Positions 42,761 through 51,417 of a DNA stretch of 64,000 nucleotides are shown piece by piece (position 1 is the stretch's first letter; each line of letters starts with the position of its first letter). A program made the position numbers and the translations under genes. The notes beneath the pieces were generated by a model that was not told the origin of the DNA, made no database searches, and was given only the letters and a program-made list of their open reading frames with translations. Source of the stretch: Mucilaginibacter gossypiicola (GTDB lineage Bacteria; Bacteroidota; Bacteroidia; Sphingobacteriales; Sphingobacteriaceae); the NCBI RefSeq assembly GCF_900110105.1, contig NZ_FOCL01000004.1:528495-592494 (forward strand), written 5' to 3'.

Positions 42761-43969
42761 ATGAAATTTAAACATTTGTACAAATCGACCATTACTGCAT
42801 GTTTGTTAGCGCTAAGCCTTAATTCCTTTTCGCAAAACAACTTTAAACCACAAAAGGATGTATTGGCAACCATCAAAAAAAACTTTGCAGATGCTGATGT
42901 TCAATATAAGTACATGGCCAAACAATTTGGCGCCGATGAGTTTCCGAAAACCTATCACCCAACTACAGATAAGTTTGAAACAAGTAACAGCAGCTGGTGG
43001 TGCAGTGGCTTTTATTCGGGCACATTGTTGAAGATCTATCAGCAAACTAAAGATGCTGAACTGCTTAAACAGGCTAATAACAATTTAAAAGACCTCGAAA
43101 AAGAACAATATAACAAAGGGACACATGACCTTGGTTTTATGATGTATTGCAGCTTCGGCACGGCAAACCATCTTGAGCCGAAACCTGAGTACAAAGAAAT
43201 TTTAGTTAATAGTGCTAAATCACTATCAACCAGGTTTAACCCAACTGTTGGTTGTATCCGCTCATGGAATTCAAAAGCCAATGATTTTCTGGTGATCATT
43301 GATAATATGATGAACCTGGAACTGCTGTTTTATGCTACCAAAGCAACCGGCGACTCGAGCTTTTATAAAATAGCGGTTACCCACGCCAATACCACTATGA
43401 AAAACCACTTTCGCCCTGATTTTAGCTCGTACCACGTAATTAATTACGATGAACAAACAGGGGCGGTAAAAGAAAAGAAAACCGCACAGGGCTTCGCTAA
43501 TGAGTCGGCATGGGCAAGGGGGCAATCGTGGGGGCTATACGGCTACACAGTGATGTACCGCGAAACCAAGGACAAAAAATATCTTGAGCAGGCAAAAAAT
43601 ATAGCTCATTTTATATTGACTAACCCAAACCTGCCTGCCGATAAAATACCTTACTGGGATTTTAATGCGCCAAACATTCCTAATGCACTGCGCGATGCTT
43701 CTGCTGCTTCGGTTATGGCGTCGGCTTTGCTTGAGCTTTGCCGTTACGTTGATAAAAAGGATGGCCAGGAGTATTTTAACACTGCTCAAACCATTATCAA
43801 AAACTTATCGGCCCCAGCATATAAAGCTGATTTAAATACCAATGGCGGATTTATACTAAAACACAGCGTAGGCCATTTCCCGGCAGGTACCGAAGTTGAT
43901 GTGCCTTTAACTTATGCTGATTATTACTTTGTTGAAGCTATGCAGCGTTATAAGGCTTTTGCCAAATAA
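42761..43969 (+). CDS. Glycoside hydrolase family 88 (unsaturated glucuronyl hydrolase)
   Basis: A 402-residue exported (alpha/alpha)6-barrel enzyme, signal peptide to about residue 25 (NSFSQ). Family patterns: SSWWCSGFYSGTL (about 80), RSWNSKANDFLVIIDNMMNLELL (about 167-190) and ANESAWARGQSWGLYGYTVMYR (about 246-268) containing the catalytic Asp-rich strands. It removes unsaturated uronic acids from oligosaccharides made by polysaccharide lyases. No lyase lies in the window, so its partner is elsewhere. It is monocistronic, 15 nt before the TMEM175-like gene. Confidence 0.92.
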   Translation: MKFKHLYKSTITACLLALSLNSFSQNNFKPQKDVLATIKKNFADADVQYKYMAKQFGADEFPKTYHPTTDKFETSNSSWWCSGFYSGTLLKIYQQTKDAELLKQANNNLKDLEKEQYNKGTHDLGFMMYCSFGTANHLEPKPEYKEILVNSAKSLSTRFNPTVGCIRSWNSKANDFLVIIDNMMNLELLFYATKATGDSSFYKIAVTHANTTMKNHFRPDFSSYHVINYDEQTGAVKEKKTAQGFANESAWARGQSWGLYGYTVMYRETKDKKYLEQAKNIAHFILTNPNLPADKIPYWDFNAPNIPNALRDASAASVMASALLELCRYVDKKDGQEYFNTAQTIIKNLSAPAYKADLNTNGGFILKHSVGHFPAGTEVDVPLTYADYYFVEAMQRYKAFAK

Positions 43970-43984
43970 TGCTATATTTAGCCC

Positions 43985-44569
43985 ATGGCATTAGGCAAAG
44001 GCAGACTGGAAGCATTTAGTGATGGCGTAATAGCTATCATTATTACTATCATGGTTTTGGAGCTGAAAGTTCCGCACGAGGAAAGCTTAGAGGCTTTAAA
44101 ACCATTGATTCCCGTTTTTTTAAGCTACCTGCTCAGCTTTGTATACGTGGGTATTTATTGGAACAATCACCATCACACAATGCAGGCCGTACGCTCGATA
44201 AATGGTAAAATATTGTGGGCCAATTTGCATTTGCTGTTTTGGCTGTCATTAATTCCGTTTGTAACCGCCTGGATGGGGGAAAATCACCTAACCCAATGGC
44301 CGGTATTTTTTTATGGTATAGTTTTAATCATGAACGGGATAGCCTACCGTATTTTGGCGCTTAGCCTTATCAAGCATCATGGCGAAAACTCGCTGATAGC
44401 GCAAGCCTTCGGTAACGATTTTAAGGGGAAAATTTCTGTGGCGCTATACGCAGTCGCTATTATATGTACCTGGCTAAACCCTACTATCAGTGTTATAATT
44501 TATGTTGTAGTAGCCGGTAGCTGGTTTATACCCGATAAACGTTTTGAGCGCCTTCTCGAATCGGAATAG
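43985..44569 (+). CDS. TMEM175-like (DUF1211) membrane protein
   Basis: A 194-residue integral membrane protein with an N-terminal RLEAFSDGVIAIIITIM (RxxxFSDG signature of the TMEM175/DUF1211 potassium channel family) and about five to six hydrophobic segments. By homology such proteins form tetrameric potassium-selective channels in the cytoplasmic membrane. It lies 15 nt after the GH88 gene and may be co-transcribed, though no functional link is evident. The end converges with the FadL-like gene. Confidence 0.88.
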   Translation: MALGKGRLEAFSDGVIAIIITIMVLELKVPHEESLEALKPLIPVFLSYLLSFVYVGIYWNNHHHTMQAVRSINGKILWANLHLLFWLSLIPFVTAWMGENHLTQWPVFFYGIVLIMNGIAYRILALSLIKHHGENSLIAQAFGNDFKGKISVALYAVAIICTWLNPTISVIIYVVVAGSWFIPDKRFERLLESE

Positions 44570-44573
44570 TTAA

Positions 44574-46016
44574 TTACAGGTTATGAATGTATGATAGCAT
44601 CAATCCCACCGAAAATTGCGATGCTTTGGTATAACCGGTATTGCCACCTAAGTAATTGGCCTCATTAGGGTTATCGAAATTTACATCCTGCAAATATTTG
44701 CTGGTAGTACCATAAGAGAACAGGAGACCGGTGCGCAGGTTAAACTTGCGCTTTTTAACATTTGTGCCCACCTGGCAATGATAAAGATTATAATTGCCGG
44801 TATTTGATCTGTAGCCCGAATCATCTATACTATACAGGGCTTTGCTTATGTTGTTAAAATCAGTGTGGAACGATAGGTATCCCATCAAATCGGGCTTTAG
44901 TAAATAACTCACACCTATGCCAAAGTTAGTTACCGATTTACGGGCATCTTTAAATTTTAAAAACTCAGGTGTCAGGAGGTCGGCACCGCTATCTACTCCT
45001 TTTATAAAATTTTGATTTTTAGGCGTTATGATGTTGTATTCGCCAACGCTGGCAAAATATTCTGCCGCAATGTAAAACTGGCCACCTTTGTAGTCACAGG
45101 CATAGCCAAATGCAACACTAAAGGGCATTTTGTAATTAACTTTGAGGCTGCGCTGTCTCGAATTAGCCAGTAAGTTTACCGTGTCTTTTTCCTGGGGCAT
45201 TATTAAATCACTGGTCTGGCTGTCGCTTAATATGTTCCCGCTGCCCGCCACGTGCAGCAGGGGCGATGATAAGGTTAAACCCAAATGATGCCTTTCGTTA
45301 TCATAGGCAAATCCACCTTTAAATCTGATCCCTACATTGTAGTAACCTGCAGTATAAGATTCCTGCACATTTGAAAATGGCGGAAGTTCAAAACCACTGG
45401 TATTATACAATGCCCTTGAACTTACATCGTAATCATAATCCTGCTTCCGGATCTGTCCTTCGGCACTGACACCAATGGCAAAATTGTCAGATGCTTTAAA
45501 GCCACCGCTTATAATTCCTGCTGTTTCATTAATAGTATTTACGTTTTTGTATTGTCCCAAAAAATACTCGTTGCCGGGACTATAAGAGTCATCAAGGACG
45601 TTTAAAGTAGCATCGCGCTGTTGATTAACCCTGTACGTCATTACCGGGTTGTGGGTTAATGCATACCCGATAGTAAAAGGATGGCTACCTTTTAAGGATA
45701 TGGTTGCCGATATCATTTGCGGGATGATGTTGGTAGATGTTGATTTAAGATCGAGCCCGGTGCCTGCACCGTTTTTGATATTAATACGTCCGTATTGGTA
45801 AACCGATGCGTTGATGGAGGCTGTATTTTTTGTGCTGTGGGCAAGTAGCGCCGGGTTCAGGAACATCACCCCGCTATCGCGGTTAAAAGCTATAACAGCT
45901 CCGGGAGTTAAAAACCCACCCGGGTTATAACTTGACGACCAATAGTTAGCATCCTGGGCCTTAACGCCGTCAATAAACAGGAAAACGCACAGAAAAGTGG
46001 TAAGGAATTTTGTCAT
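44574..46016 (-). CDS. Outer-membrane beta-barrel protein (FadL/OmpP1-like)
   Basis: A 480-residue protein with signal peptide (MTKFLTTFLCVFLFIDGVKAQ). The barrel opening GGFLTPGAVIAFNRDSGVMFLNPALL resembles the NPAxL pattern of hydrophobic-compound transporters (FadL family), with alternating beta strands to the end. Start at 46016 chosen because it opens the signal peptide; a frame 23 codons upstream would run into the intergenic gap. It is divergent from a PI-PLC-like gene whose signal peptide begins similarly, and a 10-bp inverted repeat lies between. Perhaps it imports lipids released by that enzyme (inference). Confidence 0.75.
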   Translation of the reverse strand: MTKFLTTFLCVFLFIDGVKAQDANYWSSSYNPGGFLTPGAVIAFNRDSGVMFLNPALLAHSTKNTASINASVYQYGRINIKNGAGTGLDLKSTSTNIIPQMISATISLKGSHPFTIGYALTHNPVMTYRVNQQRDATLNVLDDSYSPGNEYFLGQYKNVNTINETAGIISGGFKASDNFAIGVSAEGQIRKQDYDYDVSSRALYNTSGFELPPFSNVQESYTAGYYNVGIRFKGGFAYDNERHHLGLTLSSPLLHVAGSGNILSDSQTSDLIMPQEKDTVNLLANSRQRSLKVNYKMPFSVAFGYACDYKGGQFYIAAEYFASVGEYNIITPKNQNFIKGVDSGADLLTPEFLKFKDARKSVTNFGIGVSYLLKPDLMGYLSFHTDFNNISKALYSIDDSGYRSNTGNYNLYHCQVGTNVKKRKFNLRTGLLFSYGTTSKYLQDVNFDNPNEANYLGGNTGYTKASQFSVGLMLSYIHNL

Positions 46017-46046
46017 AGGTTCGTTTTTATATAAAAATATCATAAA

Positions 46047-46095
46047 TTCACTTAAATGGTTAATAGCCAGTATAGAAATTTTCATTTTAAGTGAA
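46047..46095. promoter_or_regulatory. 10-bp inverted repeat in the divergent FadL-like/PI-PLC promoter region
   Basis: TTCACTTAAA at 46047..46056 and TTTAAGTGAA at 46086..46095 are perfect reverse complements 29 nt apart, between the two divergent start codons at 46016 and 46129. It may be a shared operator. Confidence 0.45.
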
Positions 46096-46128
46096 AATTC
46101 TGTCGGAGTTAACTTAAACCTATGCTTT

Positions 46129-48111
46129 ATGAAACTTTTCCTGAATACTTTTTTATGTGCCTTTATGCTGATCCTTGTGAGTTTAGGTTCGGTTAGTGCT
46201 CAGAATTTAAGCCTTAGTGCACCCCTAAACTTTCTCCCTTCAGCCAGTACAGATAAGGCCATTGATATTACCAATTTTAAAGGGCGATATTTTGTAACCT
46301 GGAAAGAAACCGGAGCTACCGGTCTTATTCATGTATGCTACCTGGGCAAACGATATGACACTCAGTTTTCGCAGCATGATGCTACAGTTGCTACAGAAAT
46401 GAGTGCCTCGGCTCCGGTGCTCAGGGTAACCGACAAGCATATTTACACCTTTTGGATAGGTGTTGACGGCTTTTTGAAATACATTATCAATAACAGCGAC
46501 ACCACTTTTAACACCAGCACTGTGAATACTGTAACTTTCGCCGGTATGCCGAAATTGAAGCTGGGGGTTACGGCTACCACTATCGGCGGCAAGGTGATGA
46601 TCGCATCGCATGCCGATAATAAAAATGATATGGTTTTTGCCTTGCTTGATGAAGATGAGAACGGAGTATTTAAACCTGCTGTTTTGGAAACTGTGGCAGA
46701 TAAACGAAGTTCCGACTATCCTTTTATAGTGACCTTATCAGATAATCGCGCCCGGATCTGTTACACCAATGATGATGGTATGTTTTATGCCGACTATAAT
46801 CCCGGAGATAAAACCTGGACTAAAAGGGTCGCCGTAGAAAAATCAAAAACAAAGGTAGCCCCGGCCGTTTACCATGCCTTTAATACTACCCGATTGTTTT
46901 ACATGTGGAAAGGGTATAAAAAAGATAATTTTATTTATTATGCTTCAGAACACGAGCAGAACCAGCCGGTAAATGGCTACAAGCTGCCCGATTATTTTAA
47001 GACGCCGTATCCGGTATCGATATGTAATGTTGATGCTAAAAAGTTTATCATGGCATTTGTAGGTGAGGATCAAAAGTTATATCTCAGCTATTTTACCAAT
47101 TACAATCCGGCAAGCTGGATGGAGGATACTTTGTTTCCGGAAAAGGGTAATCTTACATTAAAAGATATTGTGATTCCGGGCGCTCACGATGCCGGCATGT
47201 CGGCCTTGAATGGTACAGGTGGTATTCATGGCAGCTCCATCAACCCTTGCAATACGCTTACGCAGAAATTAAATATCGGGAAGCAGCTAAATGCAGGGAT
47301 CAGGATGTTTGATTTGCGGGTAGGCGCATTTAAAAATGCTATTTACACTAAGCATAGCTCGTCCGATTGCATGGCCGATGCCATGGGCGGGGGATATGGC
47401 GAACAGTTTAAGGATATTCTCGACTCAGTTAAAACGTTCCTGAACCGCCATAAAAAGGAGTTTATAATAATAACATTGAGCCATTTCTGCCCGCAGGAAG
47501 CTCCTGCAGATCATCTGGCAGATACCATTTTCAGCGTGCTTGGAAAAGACATGATCTATAACAACCAATCAAGAAATATAGGCGATATCAAACTGAATGA
47601 TCTGGCCGGCAAGGTGATCATCTCTTTTGAACAATATGCCAACCGCGAAAAGTTGATAGACTCCAATTCAATGGCCGATAAGGCCAAAACTTTTCTGAAT
47701 TTTCGCCGTGCTTATGCGGCTACCAATCAAATAAATAAACTGCTGGCAACGGAAGAATTGTTTTTTACATCGATGAAAGACGGAACTAACAAAAATGACC
47801 TGGTACGGCTTGACTGGCAGTTAACCCAAAGCAGTGATGAAGCAGCTTTGATCTGCAACGATTTTGAGGATGAAAAAGTAAGCCCTGTTGTGAACGGTAT
47901 AATGCTGTTGACTAACGTTGTAAAAAAGAATCAAAGTATAATTGACCTTGCTCAATTCGGTAACAAATACCTGCCATCTAAAATTAACTCATGGGTAACA
48001 AGTGGTATCATCAATAAAAATAATAAACCCAATATATTATATGTTGATGTGGCTGGCACCTGGATTACCGATTATTGTATTGAGCTTAATGGTACACCGC
48101 TTTATAATTAA
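46129..48111 (+). CDS. Exported PI-PLC X-domain-like protein
   Basis: A 660-residue protein with signal peptide (MKLFLNTFLCAFMLILVSLGSVSA). The first half (about 25-345) looks like a beta-propeller-like lectin region with WKE, WIG and WKG motifs. From about residue 350 comes a phosphatidylinositol-specific phospholipase C-type domain with IPGAHDAG (catalytic His), IRMFDLRV and TKHSS (second His). It should cleave glycerophosphodiester or related lipids outside the cytoplasm. Start chosen by the signal peptide. It ends at a dispersed repeat shared with 18.3 kb. Confidence 0.85.
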   Translation: MKLFLNTFLCAFMLILVSLGSVSAQNLSLSAPLNFLPSASTDKAIDITNFKGRYFVTWKETGATGLIHVCYLGKRYDTQFSQHDATVATEMSASAPVLRVTDKHIYTFWIGVDGFLKYIINNSDTTFNTSTVNTVTFAGMPKLKLGVTATTIGGKVMIASHADNKNDMVFALLDEDENGVFKPAVLETVADKRSSDYPFIVTLSDNRARICYTNDDGMFYADYNPGDKTWTKRVAVEKSKTKVAPAVYHAFNTTRLFYMWKGYKKDNFIYYASEHEQNQPVNGYKLPDYFKTPYPVSICNVDAKKFIMAFVGEDQKLYLSYFTNYNPASWMEDTLFPEKGNLTLKDIVIPGAHDAGMSALNGTGGIHGSSINPCNTLTQKLNIGKQLNAGIRMFDLRVGAFKNAIYTKHSSSDCMADAMGGGYGEQFKDILDSVKTFLNRHKKEFIIITLSHFCPQEAPADHLADTIFSVLGKDMIYNNQSRNIGDIKLNDLAGKVIISFEQYANREKLIDSNSMADKAKTFLNFRRAYAATNQINKLLATEELFFTSMKDGTNKNDLVRLDWQLTQSSDEAALICNDFEDEKVSPVVNGIMLLTNVVKKNQSIIDLAQFGNKYLPSKINSWVTSGIINKNNKPNILYVDVAGTWITDYCIELNGTPLYN

Positions 48112-48127
48112 TTTTGAAATGTTTTAG

Positions 48128-48305
48128 GAAGCTGTTTAAAAATGCAAAATGTTCATTGCCGTTGGTTTTAACCAACGGTGGAAAAGGCTGAAATGTCTTG
48201 GCTTTAGCCCAATTATGCAAGCGGATTTGGGCTGAAGCCTTCGTATCGATACCGATTATTCCGTTGGTTAAAACCAACGGCAATTAAATGTTATCTACCT
48301 GTAAA
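48128..48305. repeat. Dispersed intergenic repeat, copy B (about 178 bp)
   Basis: This is the second copy of the element at 18313..18488, starting GAAGCTGTTTAAAAA, with the same paired CCGTTGGTT palindromes and the GGCTTTAGCCCAA stem, ending CTGTAAACG. It lies in the 235-bp gap of two convergent genes. Confidence 0.85.
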
Positions 48306-48346
48306 CGATATCCATCATTTTAAATAGCCTTTGGTAATATCATTTA

Positions 48347-49906
48347 TTACTTCTTTGGCTGGTATAATTGATTATAGAATATACTCAATCCATACTTTGC
48401 CGATTTCCATTTATCATCAAGCGCAGCCGGGGCGGGGCCGGGGCTTTGGGCAAAGTTACCGGTAATGATATCCATATCTCCATCGCCGTCAACGTCGGCT
48501 TTTTCAAGGGTTAAGGTTTTGATAGGGACGTCGCTTTTTTGAATGTATGATTTGAATGTAAACTGATCTTTGTTTGTGTTTTCAAGGTAAACGAATGATT
48601 CATCCACCAGCTTGCCAAACTCGGGAAAAAAGGCTGTAGCGACAAAATCGATATCGCCGTCCTTGTCAAAATCCTCAGCTAAAACGCGGGTTACGCCGTA
48701 TATAGGATAAAAGAATTTCTCCTTAAAAACATCGGCCCCCTGGTTGATATGCAGCCTGATGCCATGGTATGCTTTCAGGATATTGGAATAGTCTGCATTG
48801 TCACCATGTACCGTTACGATGTCGGTAAGGCCGTCGTCATTATAGTCAATCAAAAGCATATCGGTAGTACCATAATCTGGTGGGAATCGCAATACGCGTT
48901 TAGCCTTGAATTTAAGGTTATCCTTTTGATAAAAAATATAAACACTTTCATCACCCTGCGAAAACATGGCTACTATATCCTTCTTGCCATCACCATCCAT
49001 ATCTTTTATAAAACACTTAATGGCGCCGGGCAGCGGTAACAATACATCCTCAATGTATTTGCCTGCTTTGTCCTTTTTAAACAGCGATAAGCCGCCGGTT
49101 TTATTACCAAAGTTACATACTACAATTTCGGGTACACCGTCGTTATTCAAATCTGCTATTCGTGTATTTACAGGTCTGTGCAGTGATGTAATTAACGGAG
49201 TGCTCGTGGTATCGTTAAGTTGTGCATACATACCGGTACTTAATTCGGTAGGGTATAGCTTGCCTATTTCTGTTAAGTAAACGTTGTTTTGATAAAAATT
49301 AAAGTCAACAACGGGGCTGGCTGTTTTTGCAGTTTTGATAACTCCTTTACTATACTGCCAGTTCAATACCTGGTTGTAAAAGTTGCCTATCCAAAGGGTT
49401 TTAGTTGTAGTGTTATACTTAAGCCCGGTAATGAGTGAAGGCGTTTTATCATCAATTTGTATATCCTGCCTGATGAATTGAGTAAGCGGACTGTTTCGGG
49501 TGAGCCGTTTTTCATCGATACTTACACTATCCGGAGCATTGTCGATGATATAGTTCCTGATCTTAGCCCAATCAGCCTCGGTACAAGCGGGTTCTTCGGG
49601 GATGATATTATGTTTTTTAACAATAGCCCGTTCTTCGTCAGATAATCCCCTTAGTGGGTCATAATTTGGATAAATGATCCCCATGCGCGCCGCCATAACA
49701 GGCAGCACATGGGTAGCCCAGATATTTTTTGTAAGCCCTGCCGGATCGGGTGCTAAATGACAAACAGTACAATGCCGCAAAAACAATATGCGACCTTCCT
49801 CGTCTGTTGAGGAGGCTGCGGCTTTTGTTTTTACGGTGAACGAGTTAAGGCCGAGGAGTCCGGTAATAACAAAAAGCAATAATAAAACCGTTCCCCTGAT
49901 CTGCAT
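48347..49906 (-). CDS. Cytochrome c plus FG-GAP (VCBS) repeat protein
   Basis: A 519-residue exported protein: signal peptide or anchor (to about residue 25), a cytochrome c-like haem site CTVCH near residue 46 with MAARMGI after it, then FG-GAP repeats with DLNNDGVPEI, DMDGDGKKDI, DYNDDGLTDI, DFDKDGDIDF and DVDGDGDMDI calcium-binding turns forming a propeller. It is the last gene of the minus-strand run after SusC/D, ASPIC and haloperoxidase genes. A haem plus propeller suggests an electron-accepting surface protein. Function unknown. Confidence 0.85.
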   Translation of the reverse strand: MQIRGTVLLLLFVITGLLGLNSFTVKTKAAASSTDEEGRILFLRHCTVCHLAPDPAGLTKNIWATHVLPVMAARMGIIYPNYDPLRGLSDEERAIVKKHNIIPEEPACTEADWAKIRNYIIDNAPDSVSIDEKRLTRNSPLTQFIRQDIQIDDKTPSLITGLKYNTTTKTLWIGNFYNQVLNWQYSKGVIKTAKTASPVVDFNFYQNNVYLTEIGKLYPTELSTGMYAQLNDTTSTPLITSLHRPVNTRIADLNNDGVPEIVVCNFGNKTGGLSLFKKDKAGKYIEDVLLPLPGAIKCFIKDMDGDGKKDIVAMFSQGDESVYIFYQKDNLKFKAKRVLRFPPDYGTTDMLLIDYNDDGLTDIVTVHGDNADYSNILKAYHGIRLHINQGADVFKEKFFYPIYGVTRVLAEDFDKDGDIDFVATAFFPEFGKLVDESFVYLENTNKDQFTFKSYIQKSDVPIKTLTLEKADVDGDGDMDIITGNFAQSPGPAPAALDDKWKSAKYGLSIFYNQLYQPKK

Positions 49907-49936
49907 AGCTAAAGGCTGTTTGCTTTTAACTACGTT

Positions 49937-51274
49937 CTAATTGCCTAAATAGTTTACTCCGGCTGCTTTTAATTTTTTTATAACGGCTGTGGCCACGTCA
50001 CGGCCCTGTTGATTGCCGTTAACAATGGCATCATTGAAATGAATACCACCATAAAAACGGGATAAAGAAGCTTCCTCGGCTGCCTGTTTAAATGATTTAA
50101 AATCGCGTGGGCCAACGCCATATGGGATCTCAGAATCATCTGTATAACTAAACTTATCGCCCAATAAGTAACTTAACACACCTGCCGATGAATTTGACAA
50201 TACAGCATGGCCGCTTGGATATTCTGGAAAGGGCGGAGTTTGCAACATAGGCACCCATTTAATATCTATGTACTTGTTGATATAAGTTTCAGGGCGGATG
50301 CCGTTGCTGCGGTATTTCTCGTCCCAGCAACTTATAAAAGCGTCCATTTCGGTCATGGCCACCAGCGTTGCTACTTGTATCGATTTGTCAAAACTTAGCC
50401 CAGCTTTTTTTACGGCAATACCAACAATATTCATCCAGTGCCCGCCCGGGCTGATCTTTTTAAAGCCGATCATCATGTGGCCTGATGTGGTAACAGCAAA
50501 GGGGTTACAATCCCAAAAGTTGGCAATCATGATCTGCTCGGCCGACATGTTTTTGGACACCTTGTATACAGCATAAGCCTCTTTGTAAAACTCGCTGGTG
50601 CTATCGGTGCTGAAAGCGGCAGGCCTAACCGGCACAAACTGATCGGATGAGTCAATAAACATCGGGCGAATGGTTTTCCAGTTGGGTTCAACTGCTTCCA
50701 TATACATTGGCGGGGTAGGGAACCAGTTTTTGCCGCCTTTAATAGGCGAATACCTAAGCCGGCCGCTTAGTTTGTTATAGTTATCTGATTTTGAATATTT
50801 AATAACCTTAGCCGTCATTTCGGTGGCAGCGGCTATTGATTGTTTGATCACTTCGTCGCTAATGCCGTTGTCTTTAAGCAAGGCTACATATTTGTCCTCG
50901 TCACCCTGCAGCATAAAGCCCGATGGCAGCATTTGCTTACCTGTTTCCAGCATGCAGTACATAGCAGCAATGCGGTAATCATATTTATCGGCCGGGATGC
51001 TGAGCTGGTTATCCTGTGTGTAGCTTTTGATGAAATTACCCACAGGTACTATTTGTTTATTGTTGATGCTAACCAGGTTATAAGCCCCCAGGGTTACATA
51101 AGCATAATACCGTGAGGCAGCGGGTGGGTTTACCACATCGTGGATCATAACGGCCGAAATAGCGTTTACAGCCTTGTCAATATGCAGGTACGGGAGGATG
51201 GGCTTTTTACTCTTTTGCGCGTAGGCTGTTGTACCCATCAGCGCTAAAAATAATATGGATATTCGTTTGATCAT
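49937..51274 (-). CDS. Vanadium-dependent haloperoxidase-like PAP2 protein
   Basis: A 445-residue exported PAP2-superfamily protein, signal peptide to about residue 20 (start at 51274 opens it). The vanadate/phosphate pocket is complete: KYRSNGIRP (KxxxxxxRP), PSGH, and SRFYGGIHFND (SR...H), giving Lys, Arg, Ser, Gly, His, Arg, His in the expected order; the spacing to the last Asp is one residue shorter than the classic motif. It either halogenates or oxidises organic substrates with peroxide or acts as an acid phosphatase. It stands among FG-GAP proteins and a SusC/D pair. Confidence 0.85.
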   Translation of the reverse strand: MIKRISILFLALMGTTAYAQKSKKPILPYLHIDKAVNAISAVMIHDVVNPPAASRYYAYVTLGAYNLVSINNKQIVPVGNFIKSYTQDNQLSIPADKYDYRIAAMYCMLETGKQMLPSGFMLQGDEDKYVALLKDNGISDEVIKQSIAAATEMTAKVIKYSKSDNYNKLSGRLRYSPIKGGKNWFPTPPMYMEAVEPNWKTIRPMFIDSSDQFVPVRPAAFSTDSTSEFYKEAYAVYKVSKNMSAEQIMIANFWDCNPFAVTTSGHMMIGFKKISPGGHWMNIVGIAVKKAGLSFDKSIQVATLVAMTEMDAFISCWDEKYRSNGIRPETYINKYIDIKWVPMLQTPPFPEYPSGHAVLSNSSAGVLSYLLGDKFSYTDDSEIPYGVGPRDFKSFKQAAEEASLSRFYGGIHFNDAIVNGNQQGRDVATAVIKKLKAAGVNYLGN

Positions 51275-51309
51275 CTTTTTCTCTTCTGAAAAACTGTTTG
51301 AAAGAAGCG

Positions 51310-51386
51310 TCATTGTGAGGAACGGAGCAATCTCGATTTGCAGGTATGCTCTGTATAGTTTGGGATTGCTCCGTTCCTCGCAATGA
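51310..51386. repeat. Inverted intergenic repeat (GAGGAACGGAGCAATC type)
   Basis: Arms 51310..51332 and 51364..51386 are 22/23 complementary (CATTGTGAGGAACGGAGCAA against its mirror with one change), the gap being 31 nt. It fills the gap between two minus-strand genes and resembles dispersed palindromic repeats common in this family. Confidence 0.75.
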
Positions 51387-51417
51387 AGATTTTATATCAT
51401 AATCACTTTTTAACTAC

